Positions 21,409 through 29,794 of a stretch of 64,000 nt of DNA are shown here, in pieces. This stretch comes from Alteraurantiacibacter aestuarii (GTDB lineage Bacteria; Pseudomonadota; Alphaproteobacteria; Sphingomonadales; Sphingomonadaceae): positions 248,001-312,000 of the forward strand of contig NZ_WTYY01000003.1 in NCBI RefSeq assembly GCF_009827405.1, in the 5' to 3' direction. Numbering within the stretch: position 1 is the first letter of the stretch; every line of letters starts with the position of its first letter. Position numbers and translations under genes: made by a program. The notes under the pieces were generated by a model that saw only the letters and a program-made list of their open reading frames with translations, was not told the DNA's origin and searched no databases.

Positions 21409-23307
21409 TTGGCGGGCATAGCCGGAATCTTTCATGCCGGCGGCAAGCCGGCCACCCGGCAGGCGATCACCGCGGCGGGCGAGGCCATGCGCTATCGTGG
21501 GCCGGACGGCATAACCCACTGGATTGGCGCACGTGCGGCGCTGGCGCACTGCCGCATGTGCACCACGCCCGAATCGCTGGAGGAGTGCCAGCCCGCTGCC
21601 AATGATGCCAGTGAAGACGCCGCCATTGTTCTGGTGATGGACGGCTTCTTGTCCAACTGGGAAGAGTTGCGGCGCGATTTCACCGCCCGCGGCATCCGTC
21701 TGCGCAATCGATCCGATGCCGAACTGGCGCTGCGGGCATATGAGGTCTGGGGGGAGGATTGCCCGCGCCATCTGGACGGAGAATTTGCCCTCATAGTCTC
21801 TGACGCGCGCAACCACTCGCTGTTCGCCTGCACCGATCATCAGGGGCTGCGCACACTGCACTGGCACTGGGATGGAGCCACGCTGTTTCTGGCCACCGAT
21901 GTCGCGGGCGTTCTGGCCGCGATGGAACAGGCACCGTCGGTTAATCTGGGCTACTTCACCGAAATACTCGCCGATGAGTGGTATTCGCTGGACGAAACCG
22001 TGTGGAAGGGCGTGATGCGCCTGCCTCCGGCCCACTCCTTGCGGCTGGGCCGGGGTGAGCCTCGACTGACCGAATACTGGCAAGTCAGTCCCGAAATAAG
22101 CATCGTTTACGCAGACGAGCGCGACTATGCCGAGCATTACCGCGAGCTGCTGTTCGATTGCGTTCGCAGGACTTCGCGCAGTCACCTGCCTCTGGCCATT
22201 GAAGTCAGCGGCGGGCTCGATTCCTCGGCACTGTATTGCGTAGGGCACGAACTGGACAGACAAGGACGGCTGCTGGCACCGGAAATGCGCGGCTACGCCC
22301 TTGCCGGCATCCCCGGCACGGGTTCGGACGAGCTGGCCTATGTCAACGCGGTGGAGGAGCATGTGGGGCGGGTCATCCAGCGCGAGCCCCTGTTCCTTGC
22401 CGGGCTGGATTGGTACGAACGCCGGTCCCGGCTCGACCGCGACCTTCCGCCGCGACCGAACGCGGCGATGGGACTGAACATGCAGCAAAGGCTGGTCGCG
22501 GACGGATGCCGTGTTTCCATCAACGGTCACGGCGGCGACCAGTGGCTGGACGGAACGCAGAATTACTATTTCGAGATGATGGCGGCCGGCCAGTGGAAAC
22601 AACTGGCCAGTGCCTATGGTGCCGATTGCAGATCCTATGGCTGGAGGCCCGCAACCGGCTTCCTCACCCGCTACGGGATCTGGCAATTTGCTCCGGACGG
22701 CCTGCGACGCCTGCGTAAAGCTCTGGCTCCGCAACAGAATGATGACTGCAATGGCTGGGTGCTTTCCCCGCAGGCCGGCAAGGAACTGGCCGAACGCAAG
22801 GACCGCTATTTTGCGCCGCTGCCAAAACCGGCACGGCTGCGCTACAAGCAGCAAAAGCACCTCTTCCCCTACCTGCCATTGGCCCTGTCTCAGGGCGAGC
22901 GGCAGCTGGCGCATGTTGGCGCCGAACCGCGCAGCCCGATGCTGTCACGGGCTTTCATCGAATTTTCCGCGGCAACGCCGGAACACATCCGCCTTCGCGG
23001 CGGGGAAAGACGCCGGGTCCACCGCACAGGATTGCGTGGAATACTGCCCGAATTGGTTCGGAATCGTGCCGACAAGGCCGAATTCTCCGCATCAATCGAA
23101 CATTCGGCCGCCGAGTTTACCAAATTTGTTACCCAACCGATGCCAACGGCGATTCATCAACTGATTGATTCTGAAGACTTATCGAAAATATTGTCATCGT
23201 ATTGCAACGCACCAATTGACCAGAGGCCCCTTTGGCAAGTATGGAGCCTTTACGAAATTTACTTAATTCTTCGGCTTAACCAGCCGTTAGAAGTACAGAA
23301 CCCTTGA
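21409..23307 (+). CDS. Lasso peptide cyclase C (asparagine synthetase-like)
   Basis: A 632-residue protein related to asparagine synthetase B. It adenylates the side-chain carboxylate of the ring Asp or Glu and closes the isopeptide bond with the N-terminus of the core. The ATP PP-loop SGGLDSS spans residues 267-273. The N-terminus reads MAGIAGIFHAGG, where asparagine synthetase has MCGI. The nucleophile Cys2 is Ala, so the glutaminase half must be inactive, as expected for a cyclase that uses an amine rather than ammonia. The start is TTG, two bases after the oxygenase stop, indicating coupling. The precursor gene follows 17 bases after the stop. Confidence 0.93.
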   Translation: MAGIAGIFHAGGKPATRQAITAAGEAMRYRGPDGITHWIGARAALAHCRMCTTPESLEECQPAANDASEDAAIVLVMDGFLSNWEELRRDFTARGIRLRNRSDAELALRAYEVWGEDCPRHLDGEFALIVSDARNHSLFACTDHQGLRTLHWHWDGATLFLATDVAGVLAAMEQAPSVNLGYFTEILADEWYSLDETVWKGVMRLPPAHSLRLGRGEPRLTEYWQVSPEISIVYADERDYAEHYRELLFDCVRRTSRSHLPLAIEVSGGLDSSALYCVGHELDRQGRLLAPEMRGYALAGIPGTGSDELAYVNAVEEHVGRVIQREPLFLAGLDWYERRSRLDRDLPPRPNAAMGLNMQQRLVADGCRVSINGHGGDQWLDGTQNYYFEMMAAGQWKQLASAYGADCRSYGWRPATGFLTRYGIWQFAPDGLRRLRKALAPQQNDDCNGWVLSPQAGKELAERKDRYFAPLPKPARLRYKQQKHLFPYLPLALSQGERQLAHVGAEPRSPMLSRAFIEFSAATPEHIRLRGGERRRVHRTGLRGILPELVRNRADKAEFSASIEHSAAEFTKFVTQPMPTAIHQLIDSEDLSKILSSYCNAPIDQRPLWQVWSLYEIYLILRLNQPLEVQNP

Positions 23308-23324
23308 AGAACAGGACAGACGTG

Positions 23325-23483
23325 ATGGCTCATAACGGCGTAACCGGTGAATCCATGAAGAAGGCCTACGCGGCCCCGGCGCTGACCGAGTTCGGTTCGG
23401 TGCGCAACCTGACCGGTGGCAGCGGCGGCTCCAATCCCGACTTCGGCGGCATGCGTATGGTGGTATTCGTTCCGCCAATGTGA
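23325..23483 (+). CDS. Lasso peptide precursor A
   Basis: A 52-codon gene starting with ATG eight bases after AGGA. The leader (1-31) contains YAAPALTEFGSVRNLTG. Counting from the proposed cleavage site, Tyr15, Pro18, Leu20 and Thr30 fall at -17, -14, -12 and -2, the positions conserved in lasso leaders for B1 binding and cleavage. The core is residues 32-52. The ring GSGGSNPD closes Gly1 to Asp8. The tail is FGGMRMVVFVPPM. A 9-residue ring would need cleavage after Thr30, which breaks the Thr -2 rule. Bulky plug candidates in the tail are Met12, Arg13, Met14 and Phe17. The tail has no Ser or C-terminal hydroxyl, which matters for the kinase nearby. Confidence 0.9.
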   Translation: MAHNGVTGESMKKAYAAPALTEFGSVRNLTGGSGGSNPDFGGMRMVVFVPPM

Positions 23484-23573
23484 TCAACTCCGGCTTTCTC
23501 TCGAAAGTCATAGGGTGATTTACTGGATTGCGGCGCGTTTCGCGGCTTCCTTTTGCTGAATTGATGCCGGCGA

Positions 23574-24698
23574 ATGAGCGCGATCCTCGAAGAACATCAG
23601 GAATACATGTCCCTCACCGGTCGATATGACCGGTATTCGGCGGCAATCGAAAAAGTGATCAAGTCAGGCGACGTGGTCGCCGATCTGGGCTGCGGTTTTG
23701 GCGTGCTGGGCATTCAGTGTCTGGAAGCCGGCGCCAGCCAGATTTATGGCATCGATCATTCCGATGCGATTGAGATCGCCCGCGAAAGCGTTAAACGCGC
23801 CGGGCTTGCTGATCGTTACACTTGCATCCGTGGCTCTTCCTTCTCCGCAGTGCTGCCGGAAAAGGTCGATGTGCTCATCTGCGACCATGTCGGGTTCTTC
23901 GGCGTGGATTATGGCATCATGGAAATGGTGCTGGATGCCCGGCGCCGCTTCCTGAAACCTGGCGGACGGATCGTGCCGCGCCGGATCACCTTGATGATAT
24001 CGGCAGTTCAGTCTCCCGAATGCCGCGCCAAGGTGGATTTCTGGGATAGCGGAAAGGCCCCCGCCGTCTATCAGTGGCTCAGCGAACAGGGCGTCAACAC
24101 CAAATATCAGTATGATTTCCCGGGCGCCCAACTGTGCGCGCAGCCGGTCACCCTGGGCGATATCGATTTGCATTCCGACATCCCCGAGAACCTGTCATTC
24201 TCGGCCACTTTGCTGGCCACGCGCGATGCGCAGTTTGATGGTCTGGTCGGCTGGTTCAATTGCGAGATTGCCGAAGATGTGTGGATGACCAATTCACCGC
24301 TCGATGAACAGGCGATCGAACGGCCCAACGCCTTCTTTCCCTGCAGCGAGCCATTTCAGGTCCGTGCTGGCGATGAGATCGGTATCTCCATCCGCGTGCG
24401 GCAAGATGCCGAGACCATTGCCTGGACAATCCGCCCGCCCAATGGTGCACCCAGACAGAAGATGTCGACATGGCAGACGCGCATCCTGGCCCCGCAGGAT
24501 CTGGCTGAGAATGCCGACACCCCGCTGCGCCTCAACACGCGCGGTGAAGCACATAAGGCGATACTGGCGCTGATTGATGGCCAGCGCACAATGGCACAAA
24601 TCGAAGACGCCATGCTTGCAAGTCATGCCAACCTCTTTTCAACCGAAACGCTCCTGCGCCGCTTCGTTCGACAGGCAATGGCCAAGGACACGTCTTGA
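23574..24698 (+). CDS. PRMT-like SAM methyltransferase with PqqD-like C-terminal region
   Basis: A 374-residue protein. Residues 35-48 (VADLGCGFGVLGI) form SAM motif I. The layout through LKPGGRIVPRR, followed by a beta-rich domain, resembles protein arginine methyltransferases. However, the double-Glu loop is altered: Asp104 and Asp112 stand near where the two Glu should be (CDHVGFFGVDYG). The last about 55 residues (LNTRGEAHKAILALIDGQRT, then AQIEDAMLASH) resemble a PqqD/RRE fold, which could bind the lasso leader. It lies 90 bases after the precursor, and its stop overlaps the kinase start. The target may be Arg13 of the core, the C-terminal carboxylate or another group; this is inference. 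Confidence 0.75.
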   Translation: MSAILEEHQEYMSLTGRYDRYSAAIEKVIKSGDVVADLGCGFGVLGIQCLEAGASQIYGIDHSDAIEIARESVKRAGLADRYTCIRGSSFSAVLPEKVDVLICDHVGFFGVDYGIMEMVLDARRRFLKPGGRIVPRRITLMISAVQSPECRAKVDFWDSGKAPAVYQWLSEQGVNTKYQYDFPGAQLCAQPVTLGDIDLHSDIPENLSFSATLLATRDAQFDGLVGWFNCEIAEDVWMTNSPLDEQAIERPNAFFPCSEPFQVRAGDEIGISIRVRQDAETIAWTIRPPNGAPRQKMSTWQTRILAPQDLAENADTPLRLNTRGEAHKAILALIDGQRTMAQIEDAMLASHANLFSTETLLRRFVRQAMAKDTS

Positions 24699-25543
24699 CG
24701 TCATTCGCCGAAGCTCCACCGCAGTCCCAGAAGGCCGTCCGCACCAGCCCCTATGACAGTTGGGTAAGCCCCGATGGTTCCACCATTGCGCAGTTTTACC
24801 GCAGGGATGGCGGCTATCTGGTGCGCTTTCCCGACCAGGCCGATTTCGAGATCGCATCGGGCACCTTGAGCACGCGCGCCTGCGCGGTGAGCGAGGACAT
24901 GCGCCCGGTTGCAATAACCCTGTATCACAATGCCATCCTGCCGATGATCGGCAATTATCGCGGTGGGCTGAACCTGCATGGCAGCGCGATTGATCTGGAT
25001 GGCAGGGCAGCGGCATTCCTGGGTGCTTCACGGCGCGGCAAGACAACGCTGGCAGGCGCATTTGCCAAGGCTGGCCATCCCTATCTTTCCGAAGATGTCG
25101 TCGCCATCGAAGCGGATGAAGATGCATTTCTGGTCAATCCGGCGCGCGCGGTTTTGCGGCTGTTTCATGACAGCGCGTCTTTCCTGCTTGGCCATGATCC
25201 GGATTGGACGGATGAAGACGGCAAGCAGGAACTGGCGACAGGAGCATCGCTTCCGTTCAGCCGGGACAGCGTGCCGCTCGCCAGTATCTATCTGCTTGGG
25301 CCGGGCGACGCCACGAAGCCGCAGATTCGCCGGATCGAACCGCAGCGCGCCCTGGCCCAACTGCTGCCCCACGCCTTCATTCTGGACGTGGAAGACAAGG
25401 GTCGATTGCGCGGCCATTTTGAGAGACTCGGCAATCTGTCATTCAAGTTGCCGTGCTACGAACTCGATTACCCGCGTGAATTTGAGATACTTCCACAGGT
25501 TATCGATGCTATTCGCAACCACATGAAAGAATCGGACGCTTAA
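24695..25543 (+). CDS. HPr kinase-like lasso peptide kinase
   Basis: A 282-residue protein of the HprK/P type. Residues 110-118 (GASRRGKTT) form the P-loop with Lys116. LHGSAIDLDGRAAAFLG precedes it, and LSEDVVAIE with Asp134 follows, as in HPr kinases. Relatives in paeninodin-type lasso clusters phosphorylate the C-terminal Ser of the precursor. Here the core ends in Met, so the acceptor is not obvious. The TTG start overlaps the methyltransferase stop (TTGA) and the stop overlaps the B1 start (TAATG), so all three are translated together. Confidence 0.82.
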   Translation: MTSFAEAPPQSQKAVRTSPYDSWVSPDGSTIAQFYRRDGGYLVRFPDQADFEIASGTLSTRACAVSEDMRPVAITLYHNAILPMIGNYRGGLNLHGSAIDLDGRAAAFLGASRRGKTTLAGAFAKAGHPYLSEDVVAIEADEDAFLVNPARAVLRLFHDSASFLLGHDPDWTDEDGKQELATGASLPFSRDSVPLASIYLLGPGDATKPQIRRIEPQRALAQLLPHAFILDVEDKGRLRGHFERLGNLSFKLPCYELDYPREFEILPQVIDAIRNHMKESDA

Positions 25544-25827
25544 TGGACAAGAATGCCAAGGTTGAGACCTCTGACGACGTTGTATCTCGCTCCGTGGGTG
25601 GTGAAGCCGTGTTGCTCAACTTGTCCAGTGGCACCTATTTCGGCCTCAACGAAGTTGGCAGCGCAATCTGGGAATTGCTCGACAAGCAGAGCCTGAACCT
25701 TGCCGGTATCTGCGACCAAATCGAGGAAGAATTCGACGTCACCCGCGACCAGCTTGAAAGCGACGTGGCGGCACTGGTCGAAAAGCTGCTCGAAAACGAT
25801 CTGCTGATAACTTCCAGCGATGCCTGA
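25543..25827 (+). CDS. Lasso peptide leader-binding protein B1 (PqqD/RRE)
   Basis: A 94-residue PqqD-family protein, the RiPP recognition element of lasso systems. It binds the leader Tyr/Pro/Leu motif and presents the precursor to B2. The segments EAVLLNLSSGTYFGLNEVGSAIWELL and ITRDQ-like VTRDQLESDVAALVEKLLENDLL are typical. Its ATG overlaps the kinase stop by one base. It ends the plus-strand lasso operon, 23 bases before the end of the convergent ABC exporter gene. Confidence 0.92.
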   Translation: MDKNAKVETSDDVVSRSVGGEAVLLNLSSGTYFGLNEVGSAIWELLDKQSLNLAGICDQIEEEFDVTRDQLESDVAALVEKLLENDLLITSSDA

Positions 25828-25850
25828 CAGCCCTTTGTCCAAGCGATAAC

Positions 25851-27503
25851 TCAGCCAGGGTCTGAGGTGGTGATCCGCCCGTGATCCAGCCGAATGATGC
25901 GATTGGCCAGCGCCAGGCTGGCGGGCCGATGCGTCACCAGAATTACCGTCCGGCCCGCCAGCGCCGTCTGACACTCCTCCACAAGAGCCAGCTCGGCCTC
26001 CAGATCATACATCGATGTCGCTTCATCCATGATCAGGATGGGCGGGTTGAGCACCAGTGCCCGCGCCAGCGCAATCCGCTGCCTCTGGCCGCCTGACAGG
26101 CGCACGCCGTTGTCACCGATCCAGGTTTCGTATCCATCGGGCAATTCGGCAATGAATTCGTCCGCCTGCGCCAGCTGCACGGCCTGCTCTATCCGCTGGT
26201 CATGGGGATCATCCAGCGCCAGCGCGATATTGTCGCGAACGGTGCCATCGAACAGCAGGGCGCGCTGGGGGACAAGCGCGATCTGCCGCCGCAGCGCCTG
26301 CACCTGAAAGGTGGAAATGTCCTGCCCGTCCAGCAAAATCCGGCCAGCGTCGGGCACGTAGAATTGCTGTAGCAGGCTGATCAAGGTGGATTTGCCCGCG
26401 CCATTCTCACCGGTCAGCGCAACGATTTCACCCGCCTTGATATCAAGATCTATGTTGCTGAGTGTTGCGCGCCGTCCCGGATAGGCGAAGGATACGTCTT
26501 CAAACCGGATCGCGCCCCTGACGGCGCCCGGATCACCCGCCAGCGCATAGCCGGGCTCAGCCTTTTCGCCGAGCAGGGCTTCAAGCCGGGCAAGAGTTCC
26601 CGCCGCCCATTGATAGCGGCCATAGAAATCCGCCAGCGCGCCCACCGGCCGGGTCAACAAGGCGGCGTAGAGCAGGAAGCGGAACATATCCGCTGGCGTG
26701 CGGTTCGCCGTGGTCAGATCGCTCATGCCAAATACGATCAGCGCGATAATTCCCAGCCCGGCCAGCAGCCCCACCGCAGGCCCCAGGATCGAATCCACCC
26801 GCGCCTGATGAAACTGCAACTGGCGCGCCTGTTCCACATGGTCTGCGTAAACGGCATCCTGCCGTTCCTCGATGGCAAAGGACTTGATCGCAGGAAGAAT
26901 GGCCAGCTGGCGCTCGGCCGTCATGAACACGGTGGCTTCGGCGTCCCGGCTCCGCTCTCCCAGCCGCCTTATCCGCCGTCCGCCGATCTTCATCAGCAGG
27001 AAGAACCCCGGAATGATCAGCGGTATGAAAAGCGCCAGCATCGGGTCGATCATGAACAGCAGGATCGTGGCGCCTGCCCCGGTGATGAGCATGGCCGGCG
27101 CCCGCGCCAGCGTGGAGGACAGGAAGGAGCTGAGAAGCGTGACCTCATATGTCATCAGCGCCAGCAGATCGCCTTGGCGGCTGCGATCGTGAAATCCGAT
27201 CGGCAGGCTCTGGACATGGGCATGGGTGCGATTGCGCAGGTCGGCCAGTATCTTGCCCGAGGTGGAGGCCGACAGAATTGCCGCCGCCGAATGCAGCGCG
27301 CTGATGGCGATCAGGCCGATTATCAGCAGCCCCACGCCCATATTGGCAAGCTGCGCCTGCGCCGCCACCACATCGCCCAGCACGTTGCCGGCCAGCCACG
27401 GCAGCGCCAGCATGGCAAGCGATTCCCCGGTCGCCAGCAGGGCGATCAGCACCAGACTGCCGCGGTATTCGCGCGCCTTGGCCAGCATGAAACCCGCCTT
27501 CAT
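25851..27503 (-). CDS. ABC exporter of the lasso peptide (D protein)
   Basis: A 550-residue half-size ABC exporter with an N-terminal six-helix domain and a C-terminal ATPase. The Walker A is GENGAGKST, the signature LSGGQRQR, the Walker B ILIMDEAT and the switch His is in LVTHRP. It lacks a C39 peptidase domain, so it does not cleave leaders, which agrees with cleavage by B2. It probably exports the mature lasso peptide and may give self-immunity. The ATG at 27503 overlaps the stop of the nucleotidyltransferase gene (ATGA). A longer reading from 27578 lies inside that gene. The minus-strand pair converges on B1. Confidence 0.92.
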   Translation of the reverse strand: MKAGFMLAKAREYRGSLVLIALLATGESLAMLALPWLAGNVLGDVVAAQAQLANMGVGLLIIGLIAISALHSAAAILSASTSGKILADLRNRTHAHVQSLPIGFHDRSRQGDLLALMTYEVTLLSSFLSSTLARAPAMLITGAGATILLFMIDPMLALFIPLIIPGFFLLMKIGGRRIRRLGERSRDAEATVFMTAERQLAILPAIKSFAIEERQDAVYADHVEQARQLQFHQARVDSILGPAVGLLAGLGIIALIVFGMSDLTTANRTPADMFRFLLYAALLTRPVGALADFYGRYQWAAGTLARLEALLGEKAEPGYALAGDPGAVRGAIRFEDVSFAYPGRRATLSNIDLDIKAGEIVALTGENGAGKSTLISLLQQFYVPDAGRILLDGQDISTFQVQALRRQIALVPQRALLFDGTVRDNIALALDDPHDQRIEQAVQLAQADEFIAELPDGYETWIGDNGVRLSGGQRQRIALARALVLNPPILIMDEATSMYDLEAELALVEECQTALAGRTVILVTHRPASLALANRIIRLDHGRITTSDPG

Positions 27504-28717
27504 GACCGGCTCCTCCGGGCAAGGAGGCGGAACGGTCCGGCGACCAGCCGCAGCAGATAGAGGATCGGCAGCGGCCAATCCCCCAAATCCGGAAAACGCT
27601 CACGCATCTGGTCACGGCCAGGACACAGGCGCGCTGTCACAAGGTCGAACCTGGACCTCATGTCCGGGCAGCCCTGCAGATCTGACCGGAACCTGGAAAA
27701 CCCGTTTGCCGTGCCGATGTAATGCGTCACCCAATTGGTGGATGGTGCGGCCCGCCACTGTTCCAGCGTGGCCTGCGGAACCTGCGTGCCGAACAGGCTG
27801 ACGGTTTGTTCCAGCATGGCAAGACAAATCGGTGCCAGATGGCGTTGCATCACGCTTCCGGTCAGCTCGCTCCAGTCCTCCTGCGAGAAGGAAGAGGCGA
27901 GCAGGTGGTTATCCAGCAGCCAGATCAGCCGCACGGTGCCTTTCAGCTTTTCCCCGTCGACATAATAGCCGTAATGTTCGTGCAGCGACTGGTTCACGCA
28001 TCCCTGCATGAAAGTTGTGACCGGATCGGTGCCGCGCGCGCTGCCGCACAGCTTGGGCAGCGGCCTGGACCGGGCGAAACACTCCTCCACATCGAAAAGG
28101 CGGCGCAGGGCAGGCATGTTCGTGACCTGCCAATGGAGATCGAAGCTGTGCACGAAGCCGATGCCGGAATCGGCCCACCAGCTTTCCTGAAAGATCCGTC
28201 CCTGAGCCAGGCAATCATACCCGCATTCGCCCAGAATCTCTCTGGCGCGGGCCAGCTGTTCCTTTCTGACCAGCAGATCACTATCGGTGCGCGATCGGGC
28301 GGCAGCGGATGGATAGAGCGAATAGGCCAGCGCCGTGCCCTTCATCACCAGGACATCAATCCCCGCTGCGTGAAACAGCTCCAGCACATGCACCAAGGTT
28401 GCGCGATGCGATTCTTCCCACAGCGCCTGCAAGGCAGCCGCCTTGCGCAGGTCCTGCAAAAGTCCGGCGGGGAAATTCGCCAGTTCGGGCAATCTTGCAT
28501 GCAGCTGGTGAACCACGCCGTGGAAATTCACCCGCTGCATGACGGCGCTTGCCGATACTGGCGCCAGGTCCGTGGGCCACACCATCGGCCCCGGCCGCCC
28601 AAGCCCGGCAAGGAACTCGTCTATCGCCGGAATATCCCCCTCGCCGACAGCCGGATTCGCGATGGAAGGGCCGGCAAATTCGACGTCTGAAGAATTGGCG
28701 ATCGCCCGGTCCTGCAT
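27500..28717 (-). CDS. Nucleotidyltransferase family protein of the lasso cluster
   Basis: A 405-residue protein of the NTP_transf_5 type. The motif LVMKGTALAYSLYPS (Lys126-Gly127) followed by RSRTDSDLLV with Asp145 and Asp147 forms the nucleotidyltransferase metal site. Such genes accompany kinases in paeninodin-like lasso clusters. They could add a nucleotide to a phosphorylated peptide or act in another way; no product is established for this one. It is translationally coupled to the exporter gene. The ATG is at the 5' edge of the divergent region with rfbA. The region 28718-28907 thus drives both the lasso exporter pair and the EPS sugar genes. Confidence 0.82.
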   Translation of the reverse strand: MQDRAIANSSDVEFAGPSIANPAVGEGDIPAIDEFLAGLGRPGPMVWPTDLAPVSASAVMQRVNFHGVVHQLHARLPELANFPAGLLQDLRKAAALQALWEESHRATLVHVLELFHAAGIDVLVMKGTALAYSLYPSAAARSRTDSDLLVRKEQLARAREILGECGYDCLAQGRIFQESWWADSGIGFVHSFDLHWQVTNMPALRRLFDVEECFARSRPLPKLCGSARGTDPVTTFMQGCVNQSLHEHYGYYVDGEKLKGTVRLIWLLDNHLLASSFSQEDWSELTGSVMQRHLAPICLAMLEQTVSLFGTQVPQATLEQWRAAPSTNWVTHYIGTANGFSRFRSDLQGCPDMRSRFDLVTARLCPGRDQMRERFPDLGDWPLPILYLLRLVAGPFRLLARRSRS

Positions 28718-28847
28718 CGTTCAATCTTGCAGGAGTGGGTCGGCGCGGTCAATCGCGCTGACACGATGAGCAGGCGGCCACAGCGTCATAAATTCCACCC
28801 TGAATTACCGCTCGAAACCGCATTACGTGATTGACCGTAGCTGCCAA

Positions 28848-28862
28848 TGCTGCAATGCAGCA
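28848..28862. promoter_or_regulatory. TGC-rich dyad before rfbACDB (candidate operator)
   Basis: TGCTGCAATGCAGCA is a perfect 7-1-7 inverted repeat, 45 bases before the rfbA start. It is the best copy of the dyad found at several EPS promoters in this window. It contains CTGC-AAT-GCAG, the arrangement described for PhaR sites. Confidence 0.7.
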
Positions 28863-28907
28863 CCGTGTCTTCTGAGCGAGTTTCGAATATCAGGAAGGGA
28901 TGCAAAA

Positions 28908-29786
28908 GTGGTGATTGCGCGCAAGGGAATAATACTGGCGGGCGGTTCGGGCACCAGGCTTTTTCCCCTGACCAAAGGCGTGTCTAAGCAGCTCATGCCG
29001 GTCTTCGACAAGCCGATGATCTATTACCCGCTCAGCACGCTGATGTTGGCGGGGATCCGCGATATACTGATCATCACCACGCCAGAGGACGCAGACCAGT
29101 TCCGGCGTGTGCTGGGAGACGGGTCCGCTTTCGGCATCGATCTCTCCTACGCTGTCCAGCCCAACCCTGAAGGTCTGGCGCAGGCCTTCCATATCGGTGC
29201 CGATTTCGTCGGCAACGGGCCGAGCGCGCTCGTGCTGGGTGACAATATCTTTTACGGCCATGGCCTGCCCAACCTGCTCAAGAATGCGACCGACTGCCAG
29301 GATGGCGCCAGCGTGTTCGCCTACCGCGTCAACAATCCCGAAGCCTATGGCGTGGTCGCTTTCGATGCCGATGGCGTCGCGTCCTCGATTGAGGAAAAGC
29401 CCGCCAAGCCCAAATCCAACTACGCCGTCACCGGCCTGTATTTCTATGACGGAACAGTGGTTGATCGCGCGCGCGACCTGAAGCCTTCCCCGCGCGGCGA
29501 GCTGGAGATTACCGATCTCAACCGGCTGTACATGGATGAGGGCAAGCTCAACGTTGAAATCATGGGCCGCGGCTATGCCTGGCTCGATACCGGGACGCAC
29601 GGTTCGCTGATCGATGCCGCGCAATATGTGCGCATTACCGAGGATCGGCAGGGGCTGAAGATCTGCTGTCCTGAAGAAATCGCATGGCGTCAGGGCTTTA
29701 TCGACGATGCCAAATTGCAGGAAATCGCCGAGCCGCTGCGCAAGTCGGGCTATGGCGAATATCTGATGCAGCTGCTGGATAGCTGA
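28908..29786 (+). CDS. rfbA: Glucose-1-phosphate thymidylyltransferase
   Basis: A 292-residue enzyme that makes dTDP-glucose from glucose-1-phosphate and dTTP, the first step to dTDP-L-rhamnose. The pyrophosphorylase signature [18 protein letters not shown] is near the N-terminus, and [12 protein letters not shown] carries the metal-binding Asp. The start is GTG 28908 (or GTG 28911), both after AGGAAGGGA; a reading from 28827 would add 27 atypical Cys-rich residues and overlap the operator. First gene of the tightly packed rfbACDB operon. Confidence 0.95.
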   Translation: MVIARKGIILAGGSGTRLFPLTKGVSKQLMPVFDKPMIYYPLSTLMLAGIRDILIITTPEDADQFRRVLGDGSAFGIDLSYAVQPNPEGLAQAFHIGADFVGNGPSALVLGDNIFYGHGLPNLLKNATDCQDGASVFAYRVNNPEAYGVVAFDADGVASSIEEKPAKPKSNYAVTGLYFYDGTVVDRARDLKPSPRGELEITDLNRLYMDEGKLNVEIMGRGYAWLDTGTHGSLIDAAQYVRITEDRQGLKICCPEEIAWRQGFIDDAKLQEIAEPLRKSGYGEYLMQLLDS

Positions 29787-29794
29787 GGCGCACC

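Noticed and set aside
21409-23307. A true asparagine synthetase.
   Set aside because: The nucleophile Cys is absent and the gene sits between a lasso oxygenase and a lasso precursor, so it is a cyclase.
23418-23480. A lasso core starting one residue earlier with a 9-residue ring.
   Set aside because: It would put the leader Thr at -1 and shift the Tyr, Pro and Leu out of their conserved positions.
23534-23544. A hairpin CGCG-TTT-CGCG followed by a short T-run between the precursor and the methyltransferase gene.
   Set aside because: The stem is only four base pairs, too weak to call a terminator.
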